Shown here one piece after another: positions 35,669-47,430 of a stretch of 64,000 nucleotides of DNA. This DNA is from Hypomyces perniciosus. Taxonomy: Eukaryota; Ascomycota; Sordariomycetes; Hypocreales; Hypocreaceae. The stretch is taken from NCBI GenBank assembly GCA_008477525.1, contig SPDT01000003.1, positions 2,728,001-2,792,000 of the forward strand, written 5' to 3'. How positions within the stretch are numbered: the stretch's first letter is position 1; each line of letters starts with the position of its first letter. Below the pieces are notes generated by a model. The model was not told the DNA's origin. It did no database searches and saw only the letters and a list, made by a program, of their open reading frames with translations. The translations under genes and the position numbers were made by a program.

Positions 35669-37056
35669 CTTAGCGTGCCCCCCGCCCTTGAGAATCAAGG
35701 GCGGGGCAACCGGTCGACAAAAAAAGCGGGACTCCAAAACGCCCCCTCCCACACAACGCCATGACATCATGAAAACCCCCTATTTCAAGCAGCCAATTTG
35801 ACCTAATTCAGATAATTTACATTCCTTAAATATTATTATCATCAAGCTATTAGCCAATATAGCGAGGCAGACCGAGATCCACTACTATCACCACGATACC
35901 CCAAAGAAGGCTAGGGTTAAAGGTGCTGTTGCCTTTGCCCAGCTGCAAAAACAACGCTATGGTCATGACTTTGACTATACAGACATCTTCAAAGTTTGCC
36001 AAGTTAGCAAGACCCGGGGCTACGAAATCATTAAGTCATTTGACCGGCGGTTCCATAATGCCTGCAAAGAGACCCGTGGCCGGAAGAGAATCCTATTGCA
36101 GGATGATCTTGATAGGCTAGAAGAGCTGCTTTGGTCAGAAGGCTTTGAAGCCCGCCGACTGACCTATTCGCAGCTTCTTCCAGCAGCCGGCATCGATAAG
36201 GGAGTCAGTCCTCGAACAATCCAACGGGCTCTTGGAACACGGAAATGGCGTAAATGTATTGCTTGCCCTAGGTCTTTTGTTTGTGCTGAGATTGCGGAGA
36301 GACGAGTTGAGTTTGCTCGCAAATCTCTTGAGATGAGGCCTACGAAATACGATTATCGCGATATCTTCTATTCAGACGAATGGTACGCAACCTGCGGCGA
36401 GTCTCGCCAAGTTCATATCCTCCGGAAGCCAGGGGAAAGGTTCTGCCTAGATTGTATCCAGGAACGGCCGGAACCAGCAAAGAAAGATGAAGAACGCTTC
36501 AGCGCCCATTTTTGGGGTGCGGTCGGCTATAACTTCAAAAGCAACCTAGAAGACTATCAGATCTCTTCTAACAATAACGGCAAGATGACGGCAGCTTGTT
36601 ATCGTGATCGTGTTCTTCGAAAGGTTGTGAAACCTTGGATTGATGAAGGCAGGGACTTTGTCTTGGAAGAAGATCGCGATTCTAGCCATACAGCTAAATC
36701 GATCAGGGACTTTAAAAAAAAAGAGCAAGCCCAGACTTATCACCAATTGAAAATGCATGGCGTTTTCCAGCTATGATAATAAAAGACCTTCCTTGGTCAA
36801 GCCGAGATGACCTAATTAATGAGGCTAAATTGGCTTGGGATTTAATGCCCCAGGAAATGATTAATGGATGGATTGACTCAATGCCAGATAGGTTTAAAGC
36901 TGTATTAGAATTAGAAGGCAAGATGACTGGATATTAGCTAGTAAATTGAAGCTTGTTATGTTGTGTTGCATGTGTTGTATTTTAATGACGCGTTTTGGAG
37001 TCCCGCTTTTTTTGTCGACCAGTTGCGGGGATTTGTCGATTTTGAGACCCCCCTAG
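35669..37056 (+). mobile_element. Tc1/mariner-superfamily transposon
   Basis: About 1.39 kb, flanked by TA (35667-35668 and 37057-37058). The terminal inverted repeats are long but imperfect. The best-conserved arms are 35707-35742 and 36990-37025, which match nearly base for base in inverted orientation around GTCGACAAAAAAAGCGGG. The left arm also carries a perfect stem (CGCCCTTGA/TCAAGGGCG) at about 35690-35705. The element encodes a broken transposase and sits between solo LTR copy 2 and the pogo element. Confidence 0.85.
35830..36937 (+). pseudogene. Tc1/mariner transposase, frameshifted
   Basis: The open frame runs from about 35830, before any obvious ATG, through the N-terminal helix-turn-helix region (YGHDFDYTDIFKVCQVSK; TRGRKR) into the DDE_3 catalytic part. 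The first catalytic Asp is in IFYSDEWYA; the second is in VLEEDRDSSH, matching the usual DNAPCH spacing. A run of nine A at about 36713-36721 shifts the frame. The third acidic residue follows in the next frame as PDLSPIENAW, and that frame ends at TAG 36937. The stretch between second and third acidic residues is about ten residues shorter than the usual 34, suggesting a small deletion too. It is inactive as it stands. Confidence 0.75.
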
Positions 37057-37153
37057 TAGGAAGTAGAAGGGTGACTGTATTGATCTCTGACCTTCTAGAG
37101 TGATTGATTGATTGACAGGGCCAGCTGTTCCCATGGCTCCCGTTTTGTATGTA

Positions 37154-39772
37154 CCCGTTAGTGGGACCTTTGGTGACTAACTCTCTGGCGAGGCCAGAGA
37201 GTTAACCACAGTCCTGATACACCACAAAACCCCGATACACTTAGCCGCTACCTACATTTGTTCTAGCTACACTAAGTTTTCTATGTAGCCAAAACAACAA
37301 CACGTATCAATTCGATCATTACTGTCGACTACATTCAAGATGACCACCAACACTACTGCATTCGAAGCCGCGATGGCTATTTTACGCGACCGTGACCGAC
37401 CTCCTCGTTCTAGCAATAGAAAACCCCTTTCTTTCCGTGCCGCTGCCACTCGATTTGGCGTTAGTGTATCAAGCATACAGAGGGCAATAGCATCTATTAA
37501 CAGGGCTGACCCTTTTCCTTGTGCTAATGGCCGGCCGCGGGCCCTTTCGAACGATGAAGATGACTCCCTTGTGGCATATGTCTATTGGCTTCAACGAGGT
37601 GGTTTTCCTGCCACTAAAGTGCAGATTGTAACTGCTACCAATGAACTTCGGCGACGACGAGACCCTCAGGCACCCAGCCTCTCGAAAATGTGGTATTCTA
37701 GATGGCTACAGGACCACCCCGAGGTGAAAAAGACCTATATTAAGTCAGTTGAGAAGTCCCGAAAGGTCTTTGAGTCGTCAAATATCGATTATTTGATGCT
37801 TTTCTTCGAAAATCTCGCGAAAACGATCAACGAGCATCGAATCGGCGCTTCCGAGTGTTGGAATGAGGATGAGTGTGGTATTCTGCTCGGCTGCCTTCGA
37901 GATCGAATTCAAGTTGTTGTTAGTCGTACAACGCGCTCTCGACGACCTGAAGTTCTTGATCCAAGCAATAGGGAATCATGTACACTGATTGCAACAGCAA
38001 ATGCTGCAGGCGATTCTATCCCACCTTGGCTTGTATTCAAGACTTTCCCAACTGAAAGCTGGGCAGAAATTGAAGCTGATGAGGCTATCCACTTCGCTCG
38101 GTCAGACACTGGCTTCAGTAATGGCGAGATAACTCTTGACTGGCTTCATCACTTCAATATTTGGTCCTGGAAGAAATCAGCCAAAGCCCAACACTCAGGA
38201 CTTTCTCTTGAGCAATGGTTTGGCTGTGATGCATGGCTAAGGGATCCTAGAATGCCATGGATTGGGCCCTCTGAGGTGCCTCCAATCCAACGGCCTGATG
38301 AACAGAAGATATACCGACTTCTAATCATTGATGGCTTTATGGGCCATACTTCACTGGGATTCGCAGAATATTGTATCAAATTCGATATCATTGTTGCTAT
38401 CTTCCCTCCCCATTCAACGCATATTCTTCAGCCACTTGATGTTGGGGTCTTCCAACCATTAAAAAACGCACATCAGAAAGTATTACGGCAGTCACTTTCT
38501 GAGGGGAACCTTGCCTTTACTCGCCTTGACTTTCTCAATGCTTTTCAAGCTGTTTATAATGAGGGCTTTACTGCACATAACATTATATCAGGGTTTGAGA
38601 AAACTGGGATGTTCCCTCCAAACCGTGAGCCTGCTATTCAACGAATCCTTAGCGAGTAGCAAAAAAGGCAGGAAGCTGTAATTTCAGCTTATACTTCACT
38701 ATTGCCTCCAGAGGGCCGCTTCCATCAAGCTGCAAACACTTTACGGCGTGCGCGTGAAGAATATAACGATCTCCTCAGCTCACCAACTCGTGAAGGCCTT
38801 CGTCAGGCAAGTCGTGTAGTCATAGAAGCTGCCACCTTATCATCAGAGATCAACCACTTCATCATCGATCGAATGCGGCGAATTGAGAAACTCTCAGCCA
38901 AAAGAAAACGCGGTAAAGTTGTACGACCGGCCGGCCAATTTATTACTGCATCCAGTCTTGAGCAAAACCGTCGGCAAGATGTTGCGACCCAGAAAATAAA
39001 CACAGAAAAGCAGGAAAAACAGCAGCTACGAGAGGCCCGGCGTTTCCTGAAGATGGAGATGGAGAAACACAAGACACAGTGGAGGAAAGATAAGCTCAGT
39101 GGAGCTCACGGTATGCGAAAAAACACACCATTCAAAAAATGGCTGGAGGTCACAGGAATGGATAAGAACTTCATTCCCCTTGAGATCAACAACAAAGAAT
39201 ACGCTCGGCTACTTGGCTTTAAGGAGGATGGCTTTATTATTGATGTGGGACGAACTCCTCATACTGAAGAAGTGGTTCAGCGAGCCCTTCGGCGATCCCT
39301 TATCCTTGATCAAATGTCTGAGGCATCTTGGGGCCGTGGAAGCAATAGCTCTGTGGATATCCGACTTGGTCCCTTTGGCGATGACGATGACGATGACGAG
39401 CCAATACAAGAGTCGACTCAACAGGCTTCACAGCAACCTGACGAGAGTGTTATTGACCTCCCATCATCACCACCAGCTAGCGAACCTGGTGACAATACTA
39501 GCATACGATCATCGCCATCACCGACAGTTAACTAGCATGGGGTGCGCTATAGAACAATAATAAAGGAGACAGCTACACGGCGTGCAGCCAGAAATGAAAA
39601 GACAGCGTCATGAAGTTATAGTAATTTTATGTAAGCAGTTGGAATGTTTTTGGTTTAAAGAAATATACCCTAGAATTTGGTGTGGATATATAAGGGAAAA
39701 GTGTATCAGGACTTTGGTGGCTAACTCTCTGGCCTCGCCAGAGAGTTAGTCACCAAAGGTCCCACTAACGGG
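37154..39772 (+). mobile_element. pogo-family transposon, nearly intact
   Basis: 2,619 bp flanked by TA on both sides (37152-37153, 39773-39774). The terminal inverted repeats begin CCCGTTAGTGGGACC and are nearly identical over about 60 bp. Each holds an internal palindrome (arms TAACTCTCTGGC/GCCAGAGAGTTA) at about 37179-37205 and 39722-39748. It encodes one large transposase with a single in-frame stop. High TIR identity and an otherwise clean frame indicate a recent insertion. Confidence 0.9.
37340..39535 (+). pseudogene. pogo transposase with one in-frame TAG
   Basis: The ATG at 37340 opens a frame of 439 codons to TAG 38657-38659. The same frame then continues without another stop to 39535, giving a 731-codon unit with one nonsense codon. 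Domains: an N-terminal psq-like helix-turn-helix (FRAAATRFGVSVSSIQRAI), a CENP-B/Tc5-type DNA-binding region (LSKMWYSRWLQDHPEV), and the DDE_1 catalytic core with Asp in ECWNEDECG, Asp in LLIIDGFMGH and Asp in LQPLDVGVFQP. Past the stop lies a basic helical tail (AKRKRGK) and an acidic DDDDDDE end. The truncated product would still contain the whole DDE core. A CAG-to-TAG change, as RIP makes, would explain the stop. Confidence 0.9.
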
Positions 39773-40261
39773 TATTAGTCTGCTTCCCCTATATATATCT
39801 AGGACACGTGTTTTATTAAAGATGTGTGGAAAGGTATATCATAAATAATGGTAGTTACCCTGCTTGTAAATACTTATTGAAGGGAAAAGTCCCATGGGCG
39901 ATTGGGGCTATCAATTATCAGCCCGGTAGCGAGGGTATAAGGGAGAGGGCACACAGGTTGTGGTAGCTAAAGACATGTCAGATTATAGCAGGGATCCACA
40001 CGAGCATCGCTGAAGCAAGGATAGTCAATTGAAGCTATCTTGAAGAGAAGAAATGTGGGGGGAAGGGGTGGAATTGCCTATTCATATACATAGGAAATGA
40101 GTTGTGGATTAAGCAGCCCGTAAGGAAACACGTGAGATATCATGTGATCCGGATACGTTGCGACAAGACACATAGGACTTGACTACAAACAGCAGCCGTC
40201 ACCCAGAGTTGCGCACTATTCTTTCTGCTCCTCTATTTGCGGTGCGTGAAGTGGTGGACAG
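39773..40261. other. No gene seen
   Basis: Flank between the pogo element and the first LINE 3' part. No reading frame or repeat is recognised. Confidence 0.6.
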
Positions 40262-41110
40262 AATTGATGTCAACTGATGACACAACTCTTTATTTGTAAG
40301 AATCGGTTGCATACATAATACAGGAACTCGAGGGGGCTTTCTCTTGGGGGGATTTTAGGTAGGAAACTTCTGACAGTGCGGCAGCTGGCGAAATGGCCTG
40401 GTTCCTTGGGTTGTCCGCATTTGCAGGTCGACTGTGTATTGTGATTGAACCGGTCATGATAGCTCTGGAAGTCCCCATGTCCAGATCTCTCAGCCAGTAG
40501 TCTGTAGTATGGGGCGAGGGAGTTTTAGCTCCGGAGGATTCGCAGGTGCTCCCAGGTTCCAGGGTAGATAGCTTTCTGGAGCTTTGCTTCCCAGTATTTC
40601 TCCTGTAATGAGGTCCTCTCTTCCTTGGCCCAGCGTCTGATGTGCGTGAGGGTGCTCCAGTTTTGTCGTGGGGGGGTCATGGCCGCTCCTTTCTTTGCCA
40701 GGTTGTCTGCGGCTTCGTTGCCCTGTATGTCCTTGTGTCCCGGCACCCATGAGATGAGCATCTGCGTGGGGCGAGTTTTTCTGCGATGCGTTGGAAGCGT
40801 AGGAATTCCTCTTGTGAGGAGGCTGGTTCTTCGTTCAGCAGGCCCTTGACTACCGAGGAGTTATCGAGGAAGACTTGGATCTTGTCGATCCTGGGGTCGT
40901 TCTTTGCGAGGTTGGCCGCTATTTCGAGTGCCCGGGTCGCTCCTGTGGCCTCCGCGTCGAAAACCTCCGCGTTAGCGCTGGTTCCGAACTTTGTGTGCGC
41001 TTTAGCTCTGTAGTACACTGCTCTTCCCCAGCCGGTGTTGCCGTTGAGTTGTGAGCCGTCGGAGTACGCGGCTACCGTGGAGGCTGGGAGCGAGTTGACG
41101 TCCTCTCACA
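40262..41110 (-). pseudogene. Tad-like LINE, 3' part (RNase H end)
   Basis: Minus-strand RNase H domain of a non-LTR retrotransposon. Visible are NAEVFDAEATGATRALE (acidic residues of the RNase H core), QVFLDNSSVVKGL and, after a frame change near 40770, WVPGHKDIQGNEAADNLAKKG. A C-terminal zinc-knuckle-like CKCGQPKEPGHFASC lies near 40400. The 5' part (ORF1, endonuclease, reverse transcriptase) is missing, as expected for a 5'-truncated insertion. T-rich DNA follows at 41155-41182. Confidence 0.85.
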
Positions 41111-41199
41111 GTCAGCAGCCATTGCTAGGATTGCTAATATATCCAAGGCAAGCTTTTTAATTTTTTTTAATTTTTTTATTACTATTTACGACCACTCTG

Positions 41200-41989
41200 T
41201 ATCTAGATACAACAGCCTCGTCTGAGCAGCAGGTCGGTAGGAGCCAGGGGGCCGTACGGGTTCACCTCCTCCACCAGCTTCTGGAAAGTCTCGCTTCCCT
41301 TGGGTCCTAGTAGGTATGTGACGGGTCTCTCGCCTCTAGGCGTTTCGGGGAGGAAGCTCCTCACCATGCGGCATTCGGCAAAGTGGCCCGGTTCCCTGTG
41401 GAAGCCGCACCTGCAATGGGATTGCGTGTCGTGGCCGAAACGGTCGTGGTAGCTTTGGAAGTCTCTGTGACTAGACCTTTCTGCCAGCAGCCTGTGTAAG
41501 ATGGGTCGGGGGAGTTTTAGTTCCGGGGGATTTGTAGGTGCTTTTAGGCCCTACTGTCGGTAGCTTTCCGGGGCGTTCGCCTCCCAGTACTTCTCCTGGA
41601 GGGTTGTTCTTTCCGCTTTTGCCTAGCGTTTAATGTGCGCTAGAGTGCTCCAATTCTGAGAGGGGAGGGCTGTCCCTTCCTTCGCTAGTTCATCCGCCGT
41701 TTCGTTGCCTCGTATGTCTTTGTGGCCTGGCACCCAGGAAACAAACACCTTGCAGGGGTGTATCTCTTCTGCTATGCGTTAGAACCGCATGAACTCTTCT
41801 TGTGACGAGGTTGGGGCTTCGCCAAGCAGGCCTCTGACCACTGACGTGTTGTCGAGAAAGACGTGTATTTCGTTGATTCTGGGGTCGTTCCTTGCGAGTC
41901 CGGCTGCTGTTCTGATCGCCCTAGCAGCTCCCACGGCTTCTGCGTCGTAGACCTCTCTCTGCGTTGGCCTAGCAAATAGTTAGGGCAGG
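41200..41989 (-). pseudogene. Tad-like LINE, second 3' part, heavily decayed
   Basis: Homologous to 40262-41110 and extending to the LINE 3' tail (41205-41265, containing CTAGATAC and GGTCGGTAGGAGCC). RNase H words (VFLDNTSVV, WVPGHKDIRGNE) can be read but stops and frame changes are frequent. On its 5' side it runs directly into the hairpin-rich sequence 41990-42309, so the two may form one internally deleted LINE copy. Confidence 0.75.
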
Positions 41990-42309
41990 CTGTGCCTCTC
42001 GTGATACGGTATATCAGCCATGCCTCCCACGAGGCGATAGAAGTGTCTTTTGCGAGGGGATGTGTCTCTTGCCCGACGGTGTGTAGGCCGCTACCTCCTA
42101 GGAGGCAACGTATTGGCAGCAGAGCTGCGCAGATTTCGTAGCCAGCTCTCGAGGAAGGTGAAGCTCCTCAAATTCCTTCGTCTTTTTCACTGTTAGGGCC
42201 CGGTAGGTCCTAGCGGAGAGACAGCCTAGTGGTCCTGCAAAATACCTGCCCTACTGACAAGCCACAACAACTGCTAGCGCGGGAGAGTTTTTACAGGGGG
42301 GAGAGTTGT
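41990..42309 (-). repeat. Palindrome-rich LINE-associated repeat, copy A
   Basis: Inverted relative to copy B (50159-50600) and homologous along its length. The outer end is ACAACTCTCCCC (42309 side), then a shared GGGCCCTAACAG, GAGCTTCACCT and CGAGAGCTGG, then a run of short hairpins of the form GCCTC-loop-GAGGC. It lies at the 5' side of a LINE fragment on the same strand, so it may be the LINE 5' untranslated region. Confidence 0.65.
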
Positions 42310-42314
42310 GATAT

Positions 42315-42526
42315 CAACTGTTGCTGTGACAACGTGTGGACAGTTGTACGGTGACCGCCTGCCATAAGCATATCGTACAGTGTTCCTACCTTCTCGTCGT
42401 TACCGCCCGCTGCATTTGAGTAGCCCCATAAGCATGACAGCCAAGTACAGTGGGAAACGGCGTTGCCGGTGAAGGAACTTCATTTCGGGGGCCTGAAAGT
42501 CTCAGCTATTCAGCTGTGCCGCTCTT
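42315..42526 (+). repeat. Dispersed repeat R2, copy 2
   Basis: Homologous to 31843-32080 in the same orientation. It is cut on the left by the palindrome-rich repeat. Non-coding, class unknown. Confidence 0.6.
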
Positions 42527-43077
42527 TAGGAAGTTGTAGGTAGCCTTGTAGTTGCTCACTCATTTTTCTAACCTTATACGAGACTTGGCGGCATCCTGAG
42601 CGAGCAGGTGCGAGCTAGGTCTAAAAGTGCTAGTTACCCCATCCAAAGCCAGATTGCCAGTCCAGCAGCGGTGCCACAGTCGTCTTACGGCGCTTTATAG
42701 TCGTCACGCATGCGCTGTAGTCGCGTTCTAAAGGTTTATACCTTAAGCCAGTCTTATTCAGCATATCCAACGATGACATTACGATCTCGTAGCGAAGCTA
42801 CTCCGGGTGCGAGCCGGGATCTGGATTCCTGATCTCTTAACTGACCGACATGCGCTTCCGTCCTCTCGAGCCAGTATACCAACTTTTTAGAGCAATCAGC
42901 CAACGACTGGTAAAGCCCGGTTGCGAGCCGGGCCCGATCCTTTCTCTGGTCTTGGTATGCTGCCACGGCCCACCAGGTTATCTGGGCGCGACTCTAGGCC
43001 TAGCTTCCCGTTATGAATGGAGTCTCCTCTTATCCGCCGATTATGTCTTTTAATAGGGGCGTTCAAGGTCGCCTAGC
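42527..43077. other. No gene seen
   Basis: GC-richer debris with two CGAGCCGGG words (about 42812 and 42924). Frames are short and no domain is recognised. Confidence 0.5.
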
Positions 43078-43445
43078 TGTCACGACCCAAACATGCGGCC
43101 TACGTACCCAAGTGTCACGTGTGCACGCACATGACCAGGACCGACGGTCAGATCGCGGTCCCCGATTCTTATACAACGGTCCGCGACTTTAGAGGATTGG
43201 TCCACGCCTCAAGGACATCGGTCCTCAATGCATCTCCTTTGTATATAAGACTGGATAAGTCATGATCCTTTAATATAGTTACTTAGACAGTCGTTAACAC
43301 AGTATTCAACAGTATTCACCTAGAATCGCCTATTCTACGAAGAATCGTGACAACAACTCATTGCTCAGTGATCTACCCAGCTTCTCTGCTAACATAACCC
43401 TGCACGCCTCGGTTTGACTATTAGGAATCAGCCCAAATTGTCACA
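43078..43445 (+). repeat. Solo LTR, copy 3 (5-bp TSD CTAGC)
   Basis: It runs from TGTCACGACCC to TTGTCACA, 368 bp, flanked by a perfect CTAGC duplication (43073-43077 and 43446-43450). It keeps TGTATATAAGACTGG and the GACAGTCGTTAACA block. The upstream third differs strongly from copies 1 and 2. Confidence 0.9.
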
Positions 43446-46089
43446 CTAGCCGGCGCGGCCCTGACTCAATAGTATCATTAACTTGACTCGCTTCTTCTTT
43501 ATGTGTTCTTATTGCGGTGCGCTGTCTAAACGTCTCATAGAGTAGCCTGGTTGTTCTGTAGCCGCTTGTAGCCTTAACAAATCCGTTGACCACCCTATAG
43601 CCGCCAGTTAAAAGCTTCTATTACAATAAGAAGGGATACTTAGGAAGAGGTCTCCAGCCCTCATAATAACGCGTATGTTTCGCTGCGATTTCTCGCTGCG
43701 CTGTTGACCCAGAGCCGGCCGAGCCTGAGGGTGCCCTGTCTCTCGACTAAAACAATCGAAGAGTCGGGTGGTTTTCATAACCCAAATCCCTCTTTATGGT
43801 AGAATAGCTGGCACGAGGCCGACCAAGGAGCGGCGCGGTTGCGTCGTTACGCGTATCGTGATAGGGTAAAAGTCTGCATCGCAGGCGGCCTTACGGTCGC
43901 GCCAACAACACAAATTCACCCGCATCGCAGCGGCGCCTGCTCTAAATCGTCTGCTTTTCAAGAGCAACACTCGTAAAGCCCCTAGGTACCTCTTAAATAA
44001 ATTTAAGAAGGCTTACCGTATTGCCTCACATGCTTTTTCAAGCACGCGCTCCAGAAGGTCTGGAGAAGTTATCAGCACCTCTGTCATTTCGCAAGATATA
44101 ATCGACGCTTCCCAACACATCGCCCAGTATCCCCCGATCGTATAATATAATGTATGCCAAATCCCGCTCCTCCAGGAGAAGCCTGGTAATAGCCGATATA
44201 AAGCAAACGATCAGATCTGAGCCTTTCACCTTCAGTATACCCTCCCAGACTTTCTGGTTTCTGGCGTCTCGTAGTTGGATGGGCAAACACACTACGAATT
44301 CCGATATGAGGTGGAGGCACGGTTGCATATTTTAAGAACCTATAGCCGCTTTTCCGGTCTTATAACCTAAAGAATACATTTTGCTGATCACGCTATCCAG
44401 TCACATTTCATTGTTCAGCCAAGCGCTTAGAACCCATGGCTTGCCAATACAATCGATTGCCTAGATGTTAAAATGAACAGTATTCTGTTACGAGATGAAA
44501 GTTCTCGGAATGCTCGGAATGCAAAATTGCGGGCAAGTTACGAAGGTAGTTTGTATCAAAGTGTAAGCCTGCATAATCGGCCCGAGTGTCTTCGCAACCG
44601 AAAGCGCGGACTTGGTTTGTGAAAGACCTTGATCAGCCACAATACATGAGTGTGGAAACATTGTGTTGAGACTAACAGGGATGGACGGAAAAAGAAACAA
44701 CGCGATAGATTCATATTGCAGAAAAGCTGCAGTAATACGATGTACTCACTTCGTATAGGTTATAAAATATAGACAAGGAATCCAGCGGTGGGCTAGGACT
44801 AGCCTTTCCTCTTCGAGCCTCATCTGAGAGGTCCCGGCATATTATTTAGTATGCCACTAGCTTACGGGCAATCCCCGTTTTACGAATACACTAAAACGAA
44901 TGAAGTGAGTTATACTGAGTACGAAGTACTCCTCTTGAAGTAATATCTTGAATTTCTCGGCTTTAGTATGGAGTACGGAGTGCTATATTTAGTCTTGCTT
45001 AGGGCGGTTTCCATAAAGCTCCTAGTTTCTAAAATCTTACTATTACTTAAAAGAAAATAGGGATCCAATCGCCGAGGTACTACTTGCATTGCTACTACGG
45101 TAGCTTCCAGCAGATGCTATTGGGCCGGTAATCGTGGAATTTAAATATAAATCTATCTAATTATATTTATACTGACTAATTATTCATCGAGGTGAAGTTA
45201 GAGAAACATGAGTTTACTTTTGGATATTACCTATCCGCTAATAATTGTTACAGCGTGAACATTTAATAGAACTCCACCAAAGAGTCTAGATGACCGGCAT
45301 CATCGGAGCTGAAGAAACAGGCAGACCAGTTGGAGTGTGTCAGCTTACTCTCCACAGCAGGGGTCTGTTGGGCATGGGGAGTCGCAGAGTCAGTGGCATG
45401 CAGAGGTGGTTAAATCCTTAGAGATGGGTCTTGAACAGGGTGGGTATCCATTCGATTTCCAATTTCGCCGCGTGGACGCTTTCGCCTACTATCTCGGCTC
45501 TGGATATACTATTGCCGCCGTTGAGGTTACTATTTGTCGACGGCGTACGATGGCCCGATCGATGCTGGTGAGGGTGATGCGGATGCGTGCCAAAGCTCAG
45601 GTTAGGCGATGTCGGCGGACCAGGCGGAAGATGCGTACCAAAGCCCTGGGCGTAGTCGAAGCCGCTGACCTGATCGCCTTGAGAGTCGCCAAATGCGCCC
45701 TGCTGGATCATCTTTCAAAAGAAAAGGGGAGGGTCAGCATTTTTGTTTTTCCTGCGTTTCAGCGTCTTCGAGCAGTATTCGTAATGATCACGTAATCTAT
45801 AATTGATTATAAGGCTGAACGGTGCTGCAAGAAAACCTGCAGGCGGGGATGGATCATTTAAATCGTCCGAGCTGGCTGATTGCAAATGCAAGGGCATCAA
45901 GGACATAAAGGCTGAGGCTCTGTGAGCGTCTAGGAAGGGGAATTGCGTTCTAAAGTCTATGGCAGCAGCTTTTGCGATGCTCTGTCGCACTCCGTCGTCA
46001 ATACCGTAAATATTGGGAGAAGTGTGGTGAAAAGAGAGACGGGGGCGAGGGTTTAAGTATGTTTATACGGAGTACTCCGTATGGAGTAC
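43446..46089. other. Unassigned decayed sequence, no gene supported
   Basis: 2.6 kb of mixed composition. The frame 44038-44328 (minus) and overlapping frames on both strands at 45337-45990 show no domain, and one of them starts only at GTG. An 18-bp perfect palindrome ATACGGAGTACTCCGTAT lies at 46065-46082. The likely origin is old transposon sequence, but I cannot name the family. Confidence 0.45.
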
Positions 46090-47430
46090 AAGTATAGGTA
46101 TATCTAGATACATGAGCCTCATCTGGGCAGTAGGTCGGTAGGAGCCAGGAACCGAGGGGTCTCTGTTCGCTACGTTTCGCCGGACAAAGGAAAGTGTTCA
46201 TATAGTTTCAGTCTAGATCTTGGGGGGGAGGATTGTACGGGCTCGTCTCCTCCACTTGTTTCTGGAAGTCTTTGCTTCCCTTCGGTCCCAGCAGGTAAGA
46301 TATAGGGCTCTCACCTCTGGGGATTTCGGATAGAAAACTTCTTGTCGTGCGTCAGCTAGCAAAGTGACCAGGTTCCTTCGGCTGGCCGCATCTGCAGAGC
46401 GATCGCGTATCGTGGCCGAAGCGGTCATGGTAGCTCTGGAAGTCCCCGTGGCCTGATCTTTCTGCAAGAAGCCTCTGAAGGATAGGTCAGGGTAGCTTAA
46501 GTTCTGGGGGGTCGGTAGGCGCCCTTAAATTCCAGCATCTATAGCTCTCTAAGATATTTGCTTCCTAGTATCTCTCTTGTAGGGAGGTTCTTTCTGCCTT
46601 AGCCCAGCGTTTAATGTATGCCAGAGTACTCTAACCTTTAGGAGGAGGGTTAAGGGTCGCCCCTTCTTTAGCTAGCTTATCCGCTGTCTTGTTGCCCTGT
46701 ATATCTTTATATCCAGGGACTTAAGAGATAAGTACCCTGCAGGGGTATAGCTCTTCCGCTATATATTAGAATCTTATAAACTCCTTTTATAATGAGGCCA
46801 GGGCTTCCCTTAGCAGGCCTTTAACTACTGATGTATTGTCGAGGAAGATGTGTATTTCACTGACCCTGGGGTTATTTCTTGCGAGTTCGGCTGCCGTTTT
46901 AATCGCTCGGGCGGCTCCTGTAGCCTCTGCGTTATACACTTCTGCGTTGGCGAGCGGCCTGGAGCTTTTATGGATCCTGGCTCTGTAGTACACTGCCGCT
47001 CTTTACCCTGTCTTTCTGTTGTGCTGGGAGCTATCAGAGTAGGCTGCGATTGCTGAGGCTGGTGGCGAGTCCACCAACTCAAAGTGTTTCCGCATAGCCA
47101 TTTCCTTTCCTAATGCTTCAAAGTTTAGTCCAGCCTCGACAAGACGGGACCTTTTGGCAAAGAGAGTGGGCCGGACAGCCCGGCCGACCAGTCTGGCAGT
47201 TCTTTGTAGGCGAGTTATAGGGAGCTGGACGGCCGGTCTGTCGATCCTGTCAGCCAGTGGGTGGGCGTGGTCTAGACCCGCTAGCTGGGCGGAACATCTC
47301 AGTCTTGCTTGGGCGAGAGCGGTGAGCGCGGGTGGGATGCCGGATTCTCTGTGTAGCACCGGGATTGGGGTGGTCCTCCAGGGTAGTGCAGCTACCCAAC
47401 CACAGAAAACGAGTCAGGCCTATGGATTTA
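46090..47430 (-). pseudogene. Tad-like LINE, third 3' part (RT tail, RNase H, 3' end)
   Basis: 5'-truncated copy. At the high-coordinate end is the reverse transcriptase C-terminus (HRESGIPPALTALAQARLR, 47350-47290), then RNase H (ANAEVYNAEATGAARAI, IHIFLDNTSVVKGLL, 46930-46810), then a decayed tail to the LINE 3' end (46094-46150) with GGTCGGTAGGAGCC. Frames change between these parts. It belongs to the same family as the copies at 40.3-42 kb. Confidence 0.85.

Noticed and set aside
45337..45990. Overlapping frames on both strands suggesting a gene
   Set aside because: No domain is recognisable, starts are non-ATG on the minus strand, and no intron joins the pieces convincingly.
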